Shown piece by piece: positions 9,420 through 17,276 of a stretch of DNA of 64,000 bases; position 1 is the stretch's first letter; the number at the start of each line of letters is the position of its first letter. The position numbers were made by a program, and so were the translations under genes. Below the pieces are notes generated by a model. It searched no databases, was not told the DNA's origin, and saw only the letters and a list, made by a program, of their open reading frames with translations. The stretch spans positions 1,764,989-1,828,988 of the forward strand of contig NZ_LN849007.1 of the NCBI RefSeq assembly GCF_001243045.1. Reading direction: 5' to 3'. The DNA is from Clostridium niameyense (lineage in GTDB: Bacteria; Bacillota; Clostridia; Clostridiales; Clostridiaceae).

Positions 9420-10016
9420 TTATATTGCATATAAAAAAGATATAATTACTGGAACAAAAGAACTTAACATTACTCCACTAATAAAAGCTGCTATAGTAAC
9501 TTTAGGTGATGTAGATTTAGATATTACAGGTAATGTTGTATCCATAGAAGTAGCCCCTGCTGGTGCAATTGCGGTATAATGATTAAGCTTCCTTGCAACA
9601 AATGGAATAATTAATAAAGCTGTAATTTCTCTAAATACATTTGTCAAAAAAGCTATAGTTCCTATCTCTGCATTTTCTAAATTTGTAAGCATTACGGCGG
9701 ATAAACTATACCAACCAAATCCTGCAGAGATAGATATACCTGATTTCAATGACATAGAACATATAAATGATGCAACAATTCCACCTATAATGCTTCCTAC
9801 CGCTATAGAAATCGGTATCAAAATTAACTTTATTCCATTTTCTTTTATATCTGATACAAGATTTTTATTACTTCCTACATCAATTCCAACAAAAAGTATC
9901 AAAAGATTTAAAGCTACTGTAGATATAGTTTCTACAGTATTTATACTACTTTGAGGTACAAAATAATAACCAAAAAATGATCCCAATATAACAGTTATTA
10001 ACATTATTAATGTCAT
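9420..10016 (-). CDS. lysO: LysO-type amino-acid exporter, C-terminal half protein
   Basis: A 198-residue membrane protein matching the C-terminal part of the LysO/YbjE (DUF340) family, which exports lysine and its toxic analogues. Conserved stretches are VGIDVGSNK, SAGFGWYSLSAVML and TNVFREITALLIIPF, ending in a glycine- and alanine-rich span with IAPAGATSMDTTLPV. In E. coli LysO is a single protein of about 300 residues; here the N-terminal part is the separate gene just upstream (10018-10299), and the two frames are one base apart. Split forms are, to my knowledge, normal in clostridia, so I do not treat it as broken. ATG 10016 overlaps the GAGGAAGAATAA end of the preceding gene. Confidence 0.85.
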   Translation of the reverse strand: MTLIMLITVILGSFFGYYFVPQSSINTVETISTVALNLLILFVGIDVGSNKNLVSDIKENGIKLILIPISIAVGSIIGGIVASFICSMSLKSGISISAGFGWYSLSAVMLTNLENAEIGTIAFLTNVFREITALLIIPFVARKLNHYTAIAPAGATSMDTTLPVISKSTSPKVTIAAFISGVMLSSFVPVIISFLYAI

Positions 10017-10017
10017 A

Positions 10018-10299
10018 TTATTCTTCCTCCCCCTCTTTTAAAAACTTTTCAGAAACAAAATAAAGTACAAACACACTAAACACTATAGCACTTATAGCAA
10101 AAATTAATGAGGTCCTTCCTATAGTTTTTATATTTTTTAATACAGATTTATTAGCTCCTATAGATGCTCCCATAAAAAATAATAAGAAAATAACACCTAT
10201 TTGTTGCATATATCCATTTATCTTTTTACCCTTCTCTGAGAACTCCTTAAAACGTCCAATTAATATACCTATAATTAAAAATAGTAATATAGCCCACAT
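10018..10299 (-). CDS. LysO-type amino-acid exporter, N-terminal half protein
   Basis: A 93-residue protein with three hydrophobic spans and the family's LLFFMGASIGANKSVLKN segment, which corresponds to the N-terminal region of LysO. It should assemble with the 198-residue product of the next gene. ATG 10299 follows GGGGGAATAAGT. No lysine riboswitch is visible in the short leader between it and 10343, so any lysine control must be by other means. Confidence 0.8.
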   Translation of the reverse strand: MWAILLFLIIGILIGRFKEFSEKGKKINGYMQQIGVIFLLFFMGASIGANKSVLKNIKTIGRTSLIFAISAIVFSVFVLYFVSEKFLKEGEEE

Positions 10300-10342
10300 A
10301 CTTATTCCCCCTCATTTTAAGTTCCAATATGATTATATCAAA

Positions 10343-10374
10343 AAAGCTTAGATATCTGTGTAAATCTAAGCTTT
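10343..10374 (-). terminator. Terminator hairpin overlapping thioredoxin-like gene stop
   Basis: AAAGCTTAGAT and ATCTAAGCTTT pair over 11 bp with a 10-base loop; on the minus strand a T run follows. It closes the 14.7-10.4 kb operon. Confidence 0.8.
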
Positions 10375-10693
10375 AATTATTTAATAAATTATAATACCTA
10401 TTTATCTTTTTCCTTAATTCTAAAATACTTGTATATCTACCCTCTCTTACAGTTTCTCTTCCTTCTATAAATAATAATATAGTTGGAACAGTAAATACAC
10501 TATAATAAGAAGATATTTTAGGCGATATATCTATATTTATATAAAGAGTTTTTATATTTTTATACTCTTTATCTATTTCTCTTATCTTATCTTTTAAAAC
10601 ACTACAAACACTACATTTTTCTCCAGAATAAAAGTATATTATTAGCATATTATTTTCTTTTATTTGTTGGATTACATAATTTAATTCTTCCAT
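10373..10693 (-). CDS. Thioredoxin-like protein with CSVC motif
   Basis: This 106-residue protein has the thioredoxin fold pattern: a strand (MLIIYFYSGEKCSVCSVLKDKI), CxxC as C-S-V-C near residue 28, and the cis-proline in TVPTILLF. The motif lacks the WCGPC context of true thioredoxin, so a specialised thiol-disulfide role is more likely than general reduction. It has no signal peptide and should be cytosolic. It follows the ABC ATPase gene by 33 bases in the same direction, which makes it the last gene of that operon and suggests a link to the transported compound. ATG 10693 follows GAGGTGACATA. Confidence 0.75.
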   Translation of the reverse strand: MEELNYVIQQIKENNMLIIYFYSGEKCSVCSVLKDKIREIDKEYKNIKTLYINIDISPKISSYYSVFTVPTILLFIEGRETVREGRYTSILELRKKINRYYNLLNN

Positions 10694-10726
10694 TATGTCA
10701 CCTCATATTTATAAATTTAAATAGTT

Positions 10727-11746
10727 TTATTTCAAAAATTTAGCCTTATGAAAATTTATATAAAAATATACCTTATCTCCTTTTCTAAATAATTTTTTAG
10801 AATAATCCATAACACTTAAATCACTATTTTTATAATGAATAACATAGTAAGATCTATCCCCTAAATATTTTACATTTGAAATATAACCCAAATATCCTTT
10901 TTCCTCTTTATTTAGTATGCTTATGTCTTCTGGATTTATTATGGCCTCTACTTCCCCTATTTTTTCAGTTTCTACACTAAATTCTCCTAAATCGCTATAG
11001 AATTTATTTTCTTTAATTATACCCTTTATAAAATTTCTCTCTCCAAAAAAATTTGCTACCTCTTTTGAATTAGGATTTTCATATATATCTTTAGGTTTAC
11101 CATATTGAGCTATTTTCCCGTTAAACATTAATGCTATATTATCTGCCATCATTAATGCCTCTTCTTTATCATGAGTTACTAGTATGGTTGTTATTCCTAT
11201 CTTTTTTTGAATATCTAATACTAATTCTCTTATGGTATTTTTAACATTAATGTCTAAACTAGTAAAAGGTTCATCTAACAGAAGTATCTTAGGTTCTATA
11301 GCTAAGGCCCTTCCTATAGCTACCCTTTGCTTTTGACCCCCAGATAAGTTATGGGTATACTTATGTTCCAATCCTCCTAATCTTAATAGATTTGTTATTT
11401 TATATACCTTATCTTTTATATAATCTTTATTTTTTCTTCTCATCTTTAATCCAAAAGCAATATTTTCATATACATTTAAGTGAGGAAATAAAGAATACTC
11501 CTGAAAAACTATAACTGCTTCTCTTTTTTCTGGTGGTATAGATTTCATAGATTTACCCCCTAGATACACTTCACCTGAATCCTCTTTTAAAAGACCAGCT
11601 ATTATTTTTAATGTAGTACTTTTACCACAACCTGATGGTCCTAAAAGGCACATAAGTTCTCCCTTATCTACACTAAAATTAATATTATCTAAAATCTTTT
11701 TTTCATTAAAATCTTTTTTTAATGCTCTCACTTCTATCTGTTTCAT
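10727..11746 (-). CDS. ABC importer ATP-binding protein (YnjD/PotA-like)
   Basis: A 339-residue importer ATPase with Walker A (GPSGCGKST, about residues 36-44), Q loop (VFQEYSLFPHLNV), signature LSGGQKQRVAIGRALA, Walker B (ILLLDEPFTSLD) and H loop (LVTHDKEEALMMAD). A C-terminal TOBE-like region (about 235-335) follows. The class couples ATP hydrolysis to uptake with two permeases and a binding protein, here the genes directly upstream. The order SBP, permease, permease, ATPase, thioredoxin forms a compact operon with gaps of 2-33 bases. Start ATG 11746 follows GGTGGATAAC. Confidence 0.9.
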   Translation of the reverse strand: MKQIEVRALKKDFNEKKILDNINFSVDKGELMCLLGPSGCGKSTTLKIIAGLLKEDSGEVYLGGKSMKSIPPEKREAVIVFQEYSLFPHLNVYENIAFGLKMRRKNKDYIKDKVYKITNLLRLGGLEHKYTHNLSGGQKQRVAIGRALAIEPKILLLDEPFTSLDINVKNTIRELVLDIQKKIGITTILVTHDKEEALMMADNIALMFNGKIAQYGKPKDIYENPNSKEVANFFGERNFIKGIIKENKFYSDLGEFSVETEKIGEVEAIINPEDISILNKEEKGYLGYISNVKYLGDRSYYVIHYKNSDLSVMDYSKKLFRKGDKVYFYINFHKAKFLK

Positions 11747-11757
11747 TGTTATCCACC

Positions 11758-12564
11758 TTATATATTTAAAAATTTATCCGTTTTATAAAATTTCTTAATA
11801 GCTTTCTCTATAATAAATAAAAAAATTAAAGAAGTAATAATAAATATAACACTATAACTTGCAGCTATAGTTCTATCCCCACTTTGTATAAAAGGAAACA
11901 TTAGTATAGGATAGGTTACTACTTGGCCTCCACCTATTAAGAAAGTTAAAAAATATTGACTAAAGGATATTATAAATACCATAAAACTTGCAGACATAAT
12001 TCCTGGGGATATAATAGGTAGTGTAACATAAAAAAAACATTGAATTTTATTAGCACCTAATATACGTGCTTGCTGCTCCATAGAATTTCCTATTAATTCA
12101 AAAACATCTGTAAGTATTGTAACTGCATAAGGTATACAAGGAATTAAATGAATAATAACTACTCCTATAAATGTATTTGCAATATTTAATTTTATAAAAG
12201 CTACATGTATTCCTAGGGCTATAGAAATAGGTGGTATTATTATTGGTAATAAAATTATTAATTTTATTAAATTTTTCCCTTTAAACTGGTAAATCCCTAA
12301 AGCCTTAGCTGCAGGGATACTTATGTCAATGGTAATAAATGTAACTAAAACAGCTATTAAAACACTCCTAAGTAATACTTGTAAAGACCCACCTGTGGGA
12401 TCTAACACATATTTGAAACCTCTTAGTCCTAAGTTCTTAGGAACTACATAAGGCCAACTCCAATTTTTTGCAAAACTCCATATAAATAATACCATTATAG
12501 GAAATACTACAAAAAATATAAAGGTATAAATAATTATAGAAAATACTAAATTATTTTTTTTCAT
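11758..12564 (-). CDS. ABC importer permease (YnjC C-terminal-like)
   Basis: This 268-residue membrane protein has six spans and the inner-membrane permease EAA-type loop (QQARILGANKIQCFFYVTLPIISPGI, where the Gly is flanked by the coupling helix). It pairs with the permease of the next upstream gene. In E. coli the related YnjC is one long protein with two permease domains; here they are separate genes. Start ATG 12564 is preceded by AAAGGCAAATT. Substrate is unknown. Confidence 0.85.
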   Translation of the reverse strand: MKKNNLVFSIIIYTFIFFVVFPIMVLFIWSFAKNWSWPYVVPKNLGLRGFKYVLDPTGGSLQVLLRSVLIAVLVTFITIDISIPAAKALGIYQFKGKNLIKLIILLPIIIPPISIALGIHVAFIKLNIANTFIGVVIIHLIPCIPYAVTILTDVFELIGNSMEQQARILGANKIQCFFYVTLPIISPGIMSASFMVFIISFSQYFLTFLIGGGQVVTYPILMFPFIQSGDRTIAASYSVIFIITSLIFLFIIEKAIKKFYKTDKFLNI

Positions 12565-12585
12565 ACTAATTTGCCTTTCTGTTTT

Positions 12586-13446
12586 TTAACTATGTTTTTT
12601 AAAATAATAATAACATTTACTATACAAAAGTATTAAAAAAGAACATATTATTATTAATATCATATTTATAACCATAGCATAAGGTCTATTAACTAAATCT
12701 GGATTACTATATTCTATATAAGCTTTAACTGGTAAGGCTTTAGGTTTTGTAGATCCTAATAAATAAGGAACTTCAAATGCCCCAAAAGAAAATGAAAAAA
12801 TTATAATAAAAGATGAAAGTATACTTGGCATTAACATAGGTAATATTACATAGAAAAAGGTTTGAAACTTACTTGCCCCTAAATTTAAAGCTGTCTCCCA
12901 AATTTTCTTATCTATATTACATATAACTGAGTAAACCACTAAAATAATAAACGGTATTTCTTTCCACATATATGTTAATATTATACCCACGCCATCTTTA
13001 TCCATAATTAAATTAGGAAAAGAATTTTGAGATTTAATTAATCCCATGGAATATAAAATTCTTGGTACTATTCCATTTCTAGATAAAGTATTTATTATAA
13101 GAATAACTGCTATAGTGTGTGGTATTATTATTGGTATTTTGTATAATAAATTAACTATTCTATTTTTATTTTCCTTCTTATAAATGCAATAGGCTAAAAT
13201 CACACCTAAAATTGTTGCAATTACTGATGAAACAATTGATATGTATAAACTAAAATTTAAGGAGGTTATAAACTCCGGAGACTTTATAACCTCTTTATAA
13301 TATTTAAAAGTAATCTTCTCTAAACCAACTACAGGAAAATATCCTAAACTTTGAAGGAGACAAGATGTTATCCCTACAAATACAATAGAAATTATAACTA
13401 TCAATACTGGAAGTAATAATATATATGGTTTAATTTTATTTTTCAC
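12586..13446 (-). CDS. ABC importer permease (YnjC N-terminal-like)
   Basis: A 286-residue permease with six hydrophobic spans and a coupling loop (ETALNLGASKFQTFFYVILPMLMPS). I choose GTG 13446 as start (VKNKIKPYILLLP) because it lies after the stop of the binding-protein gene and behind GGGGAGAATTAAAA; a longer frame to 13479 would overlap that gene and has no ribosome site. Function as for its partner 11758-12564. Confidence 0.85.
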   Translation of the reverse strand: MKNKIKPYILLLPVLIVIISIVFVGITSCLLQSLGYFPVVGLEKITFKYYKEVIKSPEFITSLNFSLYISIVSSVIATILGVILAYCIYKKENKNRIVNLLYKIPIIIPHTIAVILIINTLSRNGIVPRILYSMGLIKSQNSFPNLIMDKDGVGIILTYMWKEIPFIILVVYSVICNIDKKIWETALNLGASKFQTFFYVILPMLMPSILSSFIIIFSFSFGAFEVPYLLGSTKPKALPVKAYIEYSNPDLVNRPYAMVINMILIIICSFLILLYSKCYYYFKKHS

Positions 13447-13448
13447 TT

Positions 13449-14684
13449 TTAATTCTCCCCTGGTATATTTTCTTCCCATATTTTTTCTATTATAGGCACT
13501 AAACTAGCAGGCATTTCAGGTAATCTATGTTTAAATAATTCCTCTTGTGATAATGCACCCTTGCCAATTTTTATAGATTCTATTTCCTTCTTTTCTTTAT
13601 CGCTTAATTTTTCATTACCAAATACAGGTAAATCACCCCAATTTTTAGGGTCATATTTTGATTTTTGCATTTCAAAACTTATAATAGTATTTATAGCAAT
13701 CATGGCTCCAGGCTTATTTTGTGAATTAAATGGTATAGCTACAAAATGAGTATTACCTATATCCCCTTTATCAAATAAAGCTGTATAAGTATTTTTAGGG
13801 AACTGACCATTTTCTATCCTTTCACTTACTGAATTAGGATTATAAGTCATAGTATTTAAAACTTGTTTATCTGAATACATATTATCTAAAGCTGCAATAT
13901 TAGCAGGATAAGTTTTTCCGTCATTTAAAAGATAAGGCTTTAATTCTTTTAAATAATCTATAGCTGGTTTTATTTCCTTTTCAACCAGTCCCTTATCTGG
14001 CTTCATATTTACGAATTTTTCATAACCTACTATATCATATATTATATTTCTTACAAATGCACTTCCTGTAAAATCTGGTGGTGCTGGATATGTAAATTTT
14101 CCTGGGTTCTTTTTTACAAACTCTAACAATTCTTTATGGTTTTTAGGAGCACTCGGCACTCTGTCTTTATCATATACCATAACAAATTGAGCTTTTCCAT
14201 AAGGTACCTCATACCCATCTATGGAAACTCCAAAATCATATTTTACTTCTGGATCATCATTATTTATATATTTTTTCATATTAGGTAATTTGTTTGAAAA
14301 AGGACCGTATAATAACTTATTCTTTTTAGCAGTATAGAAGTTTTCACCATTTATCCAAACTACATCTATAGTTCCCTTTTCATTAGAAGCTTGCTTCTCT
14401 CCTACTAATTTATTTAATATATCATCTATATCCATAGGCACTCTTTTTAATGTAATATTATACTTTTGTTTAAGTTCTTTAGCTAGGTAATTATCAATCC
14501 ACTTGTTAGTCTGCTCACTTCCACCCCATCCATAAAAATTAACAGTACTACCTTTAGCTTCTTCAACTATATGATTCCAATCTTGCTTTGTTAAATCATT
14601 TGAATTTAGATTTTCCTTTTTCCCACATGCTGTAAGTGACAACATCATAACTAGAAAAATAAAAAAAGATAAAATTTTTTTCAA
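13449..14684 (-). CDS. ABC importer substrate-binding lipoprotein (YnjB-like)
   Basis: A 411-residue extracellular binding protein. The start is TTG 14684, behind AAAAGGAGTG; a longer frame from an ATG at 14714 lacks a site. The N-terminus is a lipoprotein signal ending in LSLTAC, so Cys would be lipid-anchored outside the membrane. The sequence has the features I recall for the YnjB family (COG4134): FYGWGGSEQTNKW near the N-terminus, DVVWINGENFYTAKKNKLLYGPF and PAPPDFTGSAFVRN. The ligand of YnjB proteins is not established. It heads the operon 14684-10373. The approximately 440-base gap upstream is described separately. Confidence 0.85.
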   Translation of the reverse strand: MKKILSFFIFLVMMLSLTACGKKENLNSNDLTKQDWNHIVEEAKGSTVNFYGWGGSEQTNKWIDNYLAKELKQKYNITLKRVPMDIDDILNKLVGEKQASNEKGTIDVVWINGENFYTAKKNKLLYGPFSNKLPNMKKYINNDDPEVKYDFGVSIDGYEVPYGKAQFVMVYDKDRVPSAPKNHKELLEFVKKNPGKFTYPAPPDFTGSAFVRNIIYDIVGYEKFVNMKPDKGLVEKEIKPAIDYLKELKPYLLNDGKTYPANIAALDNMYSDKQVLNTMTYNPNSVSERIENGQFPKNTYTALFDKGDIGNTHFVAIPFNSQNKPGAMIAINTIISFEMQKSKYDPKNWGDLPVFGNEKLSDKEKKEIESIKIGKGALSQEELFKHRLPEMPASLVPIIEKIWEENIPGEN

Positions 14685-15127
14685 ATATATCACTCCTTTT
14701 AACAAAATCTTCAATTCAGTTTAGTATTATAACATATCTTTTCTTTATTCTCTATAAAAAGCATTATTTAATAATATTATATATAATCAATATTATATTA
14801 CAGTATATTATTTGACACATCCTTAATATTTTATATGTAGATTAAATAAGCAAAATATATATTACTTAAATTTATTCTATTGACAAAATAATCAGAATAT
14901 TTTATAATTTATTATGTGCTTTATATTTTACAAGGTACCTTATAAATTTAATAAGGACTTTAGTAAAACTTATATTATATTTTAGTAAAGATAGATTTTG
15001 AATCAAAACTTTTTAAGTTTGGTTACTAAATACTCTTTACTATTTTACTAAGATAACTTTAACGCATCCTAAAAATTATACAGAAAAAACAATCAGTAAT
15101 TCTTACGAATTACTGATTATTTTTATA
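14685..15127 (-). other. 443-base intergenic region before YnjB-like operon
   Basis: No frame with a ribosome site and no known riboswitch was recognised. It holds an inverted repeat CCTTAT-N7-ATAAGG (14938-14956), several TAGTAAA-like motifs between 14980 and 15060, and the terminator of the TPR gene at 15091-15118. It should contain the operon promoter; the inverted repeat is an operator candidate only. Confidence 0.4.
15091..15118 (-). terminator. Terminator after first TPR gene
   Basis: AATCAGTAATTC and GAATTACTGATT form a 12-bp stem with a four-base loop; the minus strand continues with a T run. It follows the stop at 15128 closely. Confidence 0.85.
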
Positions 15128-15538
15128 TTATCTTTGCATATTACAAAGTCTTGTACACTCTTCTATTTCATTTTTAGCATTAAGATATCTTTTTTTATCC
15201 TTATCATATACTTTCTTAAACATATCTACAGCTTCTTTATATTTACCTTCCTTTTTAAAGCTTATTCCTGTACTATAAAACTTTTTAGAATCTTTTATTT
15301 TTATTATGTCTTGAACTTTAGTATATATTTCAGAATTATTTTTATATCTTAATCCCTCTTTATAAAATTTAATTGCTTCCTCATACTCTTCTGCATTAAC
15401 ACATTGATTTCCCTTTATTATATTTTCCTTAAAGCTTTTATTTATATAATAGTAATAAGTTAAAAACAAAGATAACATACCTGATATAATTATCCCCAAA
15501 ATATAAAATATAGTATTATTTCTTTTATTTTTTGTCAT
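15128..15538 (-). CDS. Membrane-anchored TPR protein (136 residues)
   Basis: A basic N-terminus is followed by a membrane span (about 11-31) and two TPR-like helix pairs: AEEYEEAIKFYKEGLRYKNN and EGKYKEAVDMFKKVYDKDKKRY. The C-terminus has two cysteines. It is clearly related to the 174-residue product of 16654-17178, sharing the YKEA/YEEA helices and the KKVYDKDKKRY / QMVFNKDTIRY turn. It starts 16 bases after the DUF2971 gene and should be cotranscribed with it. Signal anchor topology would put the TPRs outside the cell. TPRs bind other proteins; no partner is known. Confidence 0.7.
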   Translation of the reverse strand: MTKNKRNNTIFYILGIIISGMLSLFLTYYYYINKSFKENIIKGNQCVNAEEYEEAIKFYKEGLRYKNNSEIYTKVQDIIKIKDSKKFYSTGISFKKEGKYKEAVDMFKKVYDKDKKRYLNAKNEIEECTRLCNMQR

Positions 15539-15553
15539 AAAAACGTCTCCCTA

Positions 15554-16549
15554 CTAATATCTTAATGGAATTTTTGACTTACATATATCAAAATTTTTGT
15601 ATCCTTCACTATTTAAAAAAGAAGTTAAGCCTATTTCTGCTATATCTAAGTTATTCTTAGGACCTATAGTTACTCTAAGACACCCCTTATTCTCATGTAA
15701 GTAATTACCTATATCCTCAAAGCTTATTTCTATGTAAGGTATAAATACTCTATTACAAATTCTATGTTTAACTACTTTATTTTTTATATTTTCATTAGTA
15801 ATCCTAAAAACTACCCTATATTCTTGTTCCTGTTCAAAACCAGGATCTTTAAAAAAAGCTGAAATATAGGCTATATTATATATTACATAACTTACTAATA
15901 GTTTAAATTCTTTACACTCTATAAAATCATAATATTTCTTATATAAATTATATAAAAATATTATTCTCTCTATTAATATTTCTCTTTGTATTTTTTCATC
16001 ATATATAACAGCTCCAAAATCACAGAGAAAATCTTCTTCCTTAAATATAGTTTTATCTTTATTGTTTTTATCTTTTAATACATATCTATTTGATAAGAAC
16101 ATATCTTTAAAAACTTCATAATTTGTTCCTATATTATATCCATCATAATTAGAATAATTGGACCATAAAGCCAAGGAATCTCTATTTTCTGTAAGTGATA
16201 ATATATAAGTATCTTCCATTTCCTTATCTATAAAATTTAAAAGTTTATCTATATTTTTTTTAAACAACCTATCTAAATCATTACTTTCATCTAAAAACTC
16301 ATTACATATATTATAAATTAATGTATTGGTATAATTTATTTCTGTACTATCGTTTAAATATTTACTATTAGATAACCATAATGTCTTATTTTTAAATATG
16401 TTTTCAAGAACAGTAATTTTAGTATAATAATATAATGCATCTATACTTTTACCTTCATAAGAAGATAGAGTATGACGGAAAAACTCATTATTTTTTTTCA
16501 AATCCTCTACATATTTTCGTATACAATTAAATTTACTTAAATTTTCCAT
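15554..16549 (-). CDS. DUF2971 domain protein
   Basis: This 331-residue soluble protein has the typical DUF2971 opening: YYYTKITVLENIFKNKTLWLSNSKYLNDSTE, a surface-rich middle with LSLTENRDSLALWSNYSNYDGYNIG and a conserved C-terminal GPKNNLD. The biochemical role of the family is unknown to me; members are often found in accessory gene clusters. Here it stands between two related membrane TPR proteins and forms a unit with the downstream one. ATG 16549 follows GAGGGATATAT. Base composition resembles the neighbours, so there is no sign of recent transfer. Confidence 0.85.
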   Translation of the reverse strand: MENLSKFNCIRKYVEDLKKNNEFFRHTLSSYEGKSIDALYYYTKITVLENIFKNKTLWLSNSKYLNDSTEINYTNTLIYNICNEFLDESNDLDRLFKKNIDKLLNFIDKEMEDTYILSLTENRDSLALWSNYSNYDGYNIGTNYEVFKDMFLSNRYVLKDKNNKDKTIFKEEDFLCDFGAVIYDEKIQREILIERIIFLYNLYKKYYDFIECKEFKLLVSYVIYNIAYISAFFKDPGFEQEQEYRVVFRITNENIKNKVVKHRICNRVFIPYIEISFEDIGNYLHENKGCLRVTIGPKNNLDIAEIGLTSFLNSEGYKNFDICKSKIPLRY

Positions 16550-16577
16550 ATATATCCCTCATTTAAAAAATATAAAT

Positions 16578-16604
16578 AAAAGCTACGGCACTACCACAGC
16601 TTTT
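16578..16604 (-). terminator. Hairpin between second TPR gene and DUF2971 gene
   Basis: On the minus strand AAAGCTGTGG and CCGTAGCTTT pair (two G-U wobbles), followed by TTTATT. It suggests that the upstream TPR gene (ending 16654) is at least partly terminated before the DUF2971 gene. Confidence 0.6.
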
Positions 16605-16653
16605 ATCTATATATTTTCCTTATATTAATTAATTTATTTATAATTAATATAAG

Positions 16654-17178
16654 CTATGAAATTATTTTTTTCTTTAATCGTATAGCTTTTTCATTATCTG
16701 AATCTATCTTTAATATATTATTTAAATACTTTTCAGCTTCTTTAAAATTTAAATCATTTATGTACTTTTGAGCTTGTTCCATATTTTCTTCCACATACTT
16801 ATTCACACATTCATTAAGCTTATTTTGAGAATTTTCATATCTTATTGTATCTTTATTAAATACCATTTGAAAACAATTAATGGCTTCCAAATAATTTTTC
16901 TTTTTATAATTTATAATACCTCTATTATATGCAGTCTTAGAACGTTCCATAGTTTCAGCTAATTTTAACATATTTTCTGTATTATTATTTTTATTATATT
17001 TCAGTGCCTCTCTATAGATTGCTATAGCTTCTTTATATTGGCTTTTGTTCATATAAATATTACCATCTTCTATAAGATTTTTTGAAACAATATTTCTACT
17101 ACAAACATAGGTTACGGTTGTTACAAATACCATTAAAATTAAAAACAGTATACAAACCATTTTTTTATTTAAAGTCAC
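16654..17178 (-). CDS. Membrane-anchored TPR protein (174 residues)
   Basis: One N-terminal span (about residues 5-25) is followed by three TPR-like pairs: KSQYKEAIAIYREALKYNKN, KKNYLEAINCFQMVFNKD and DLNFKEAEKYLNNILKIDSD. The start chosen is GTG 17178, five bases after GGGGGTG; an ATG frame from 17211 has no ribosome site. It is a longer relative of 15128-15538. The two probably arose by duplication around the DUF2971 gene, or both serve it as scaffolds; this is inference. No enzymatic motif is present. Confidence 0.7.
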   Translation of the reverse strand: MTLNKKMVCILFLILMVFVTTVTYVCSRNIVSKNLIEDGNIYMNKSQYKEAIAIYREALKYNKNNNTENMLKLAETMERSKTAYNRGIINYKKKNYLEAINCFQMVFNKDTIRYENSQNKLNECVNKYVEENMEQAQKYINDLNFKEAEKYLNNILKIDSDNEKAIRLKKKIIS

Positions 17179-17276
17179 ATGTTCACCCCCATAAAGCCAA
17201 AATGTAAACAAATCATTAACTCTATTATACTACATTTAAAATAAAATTCATATTTTATATTCATGTTAATAACTAT

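Noticed and set aside
9364-9579. Plus-strand frame of 71 residues over the lysO gene
   Set aside because: It is antisense to a clear membrane protein gene and has no ribosome site or family features.
10018-10299. Frameshift in lysO
   Set aside because: The two halves are separate frames with their own starts one base apart, and split LysO is usual in clostridia as far as I know.
13447-13479. Overlapping start of the first YnjC-like permease
   Set aside because: It would overlap the binding-protein gene; GTG 13446 has a proper site.
15128-17178. Toxin-antitoxin or prophage origin of the TPR/DUF2971 genes
   Set aside because: No antitoxin-like, integrase or phage structural gene is near and base composition matches the neighbours.
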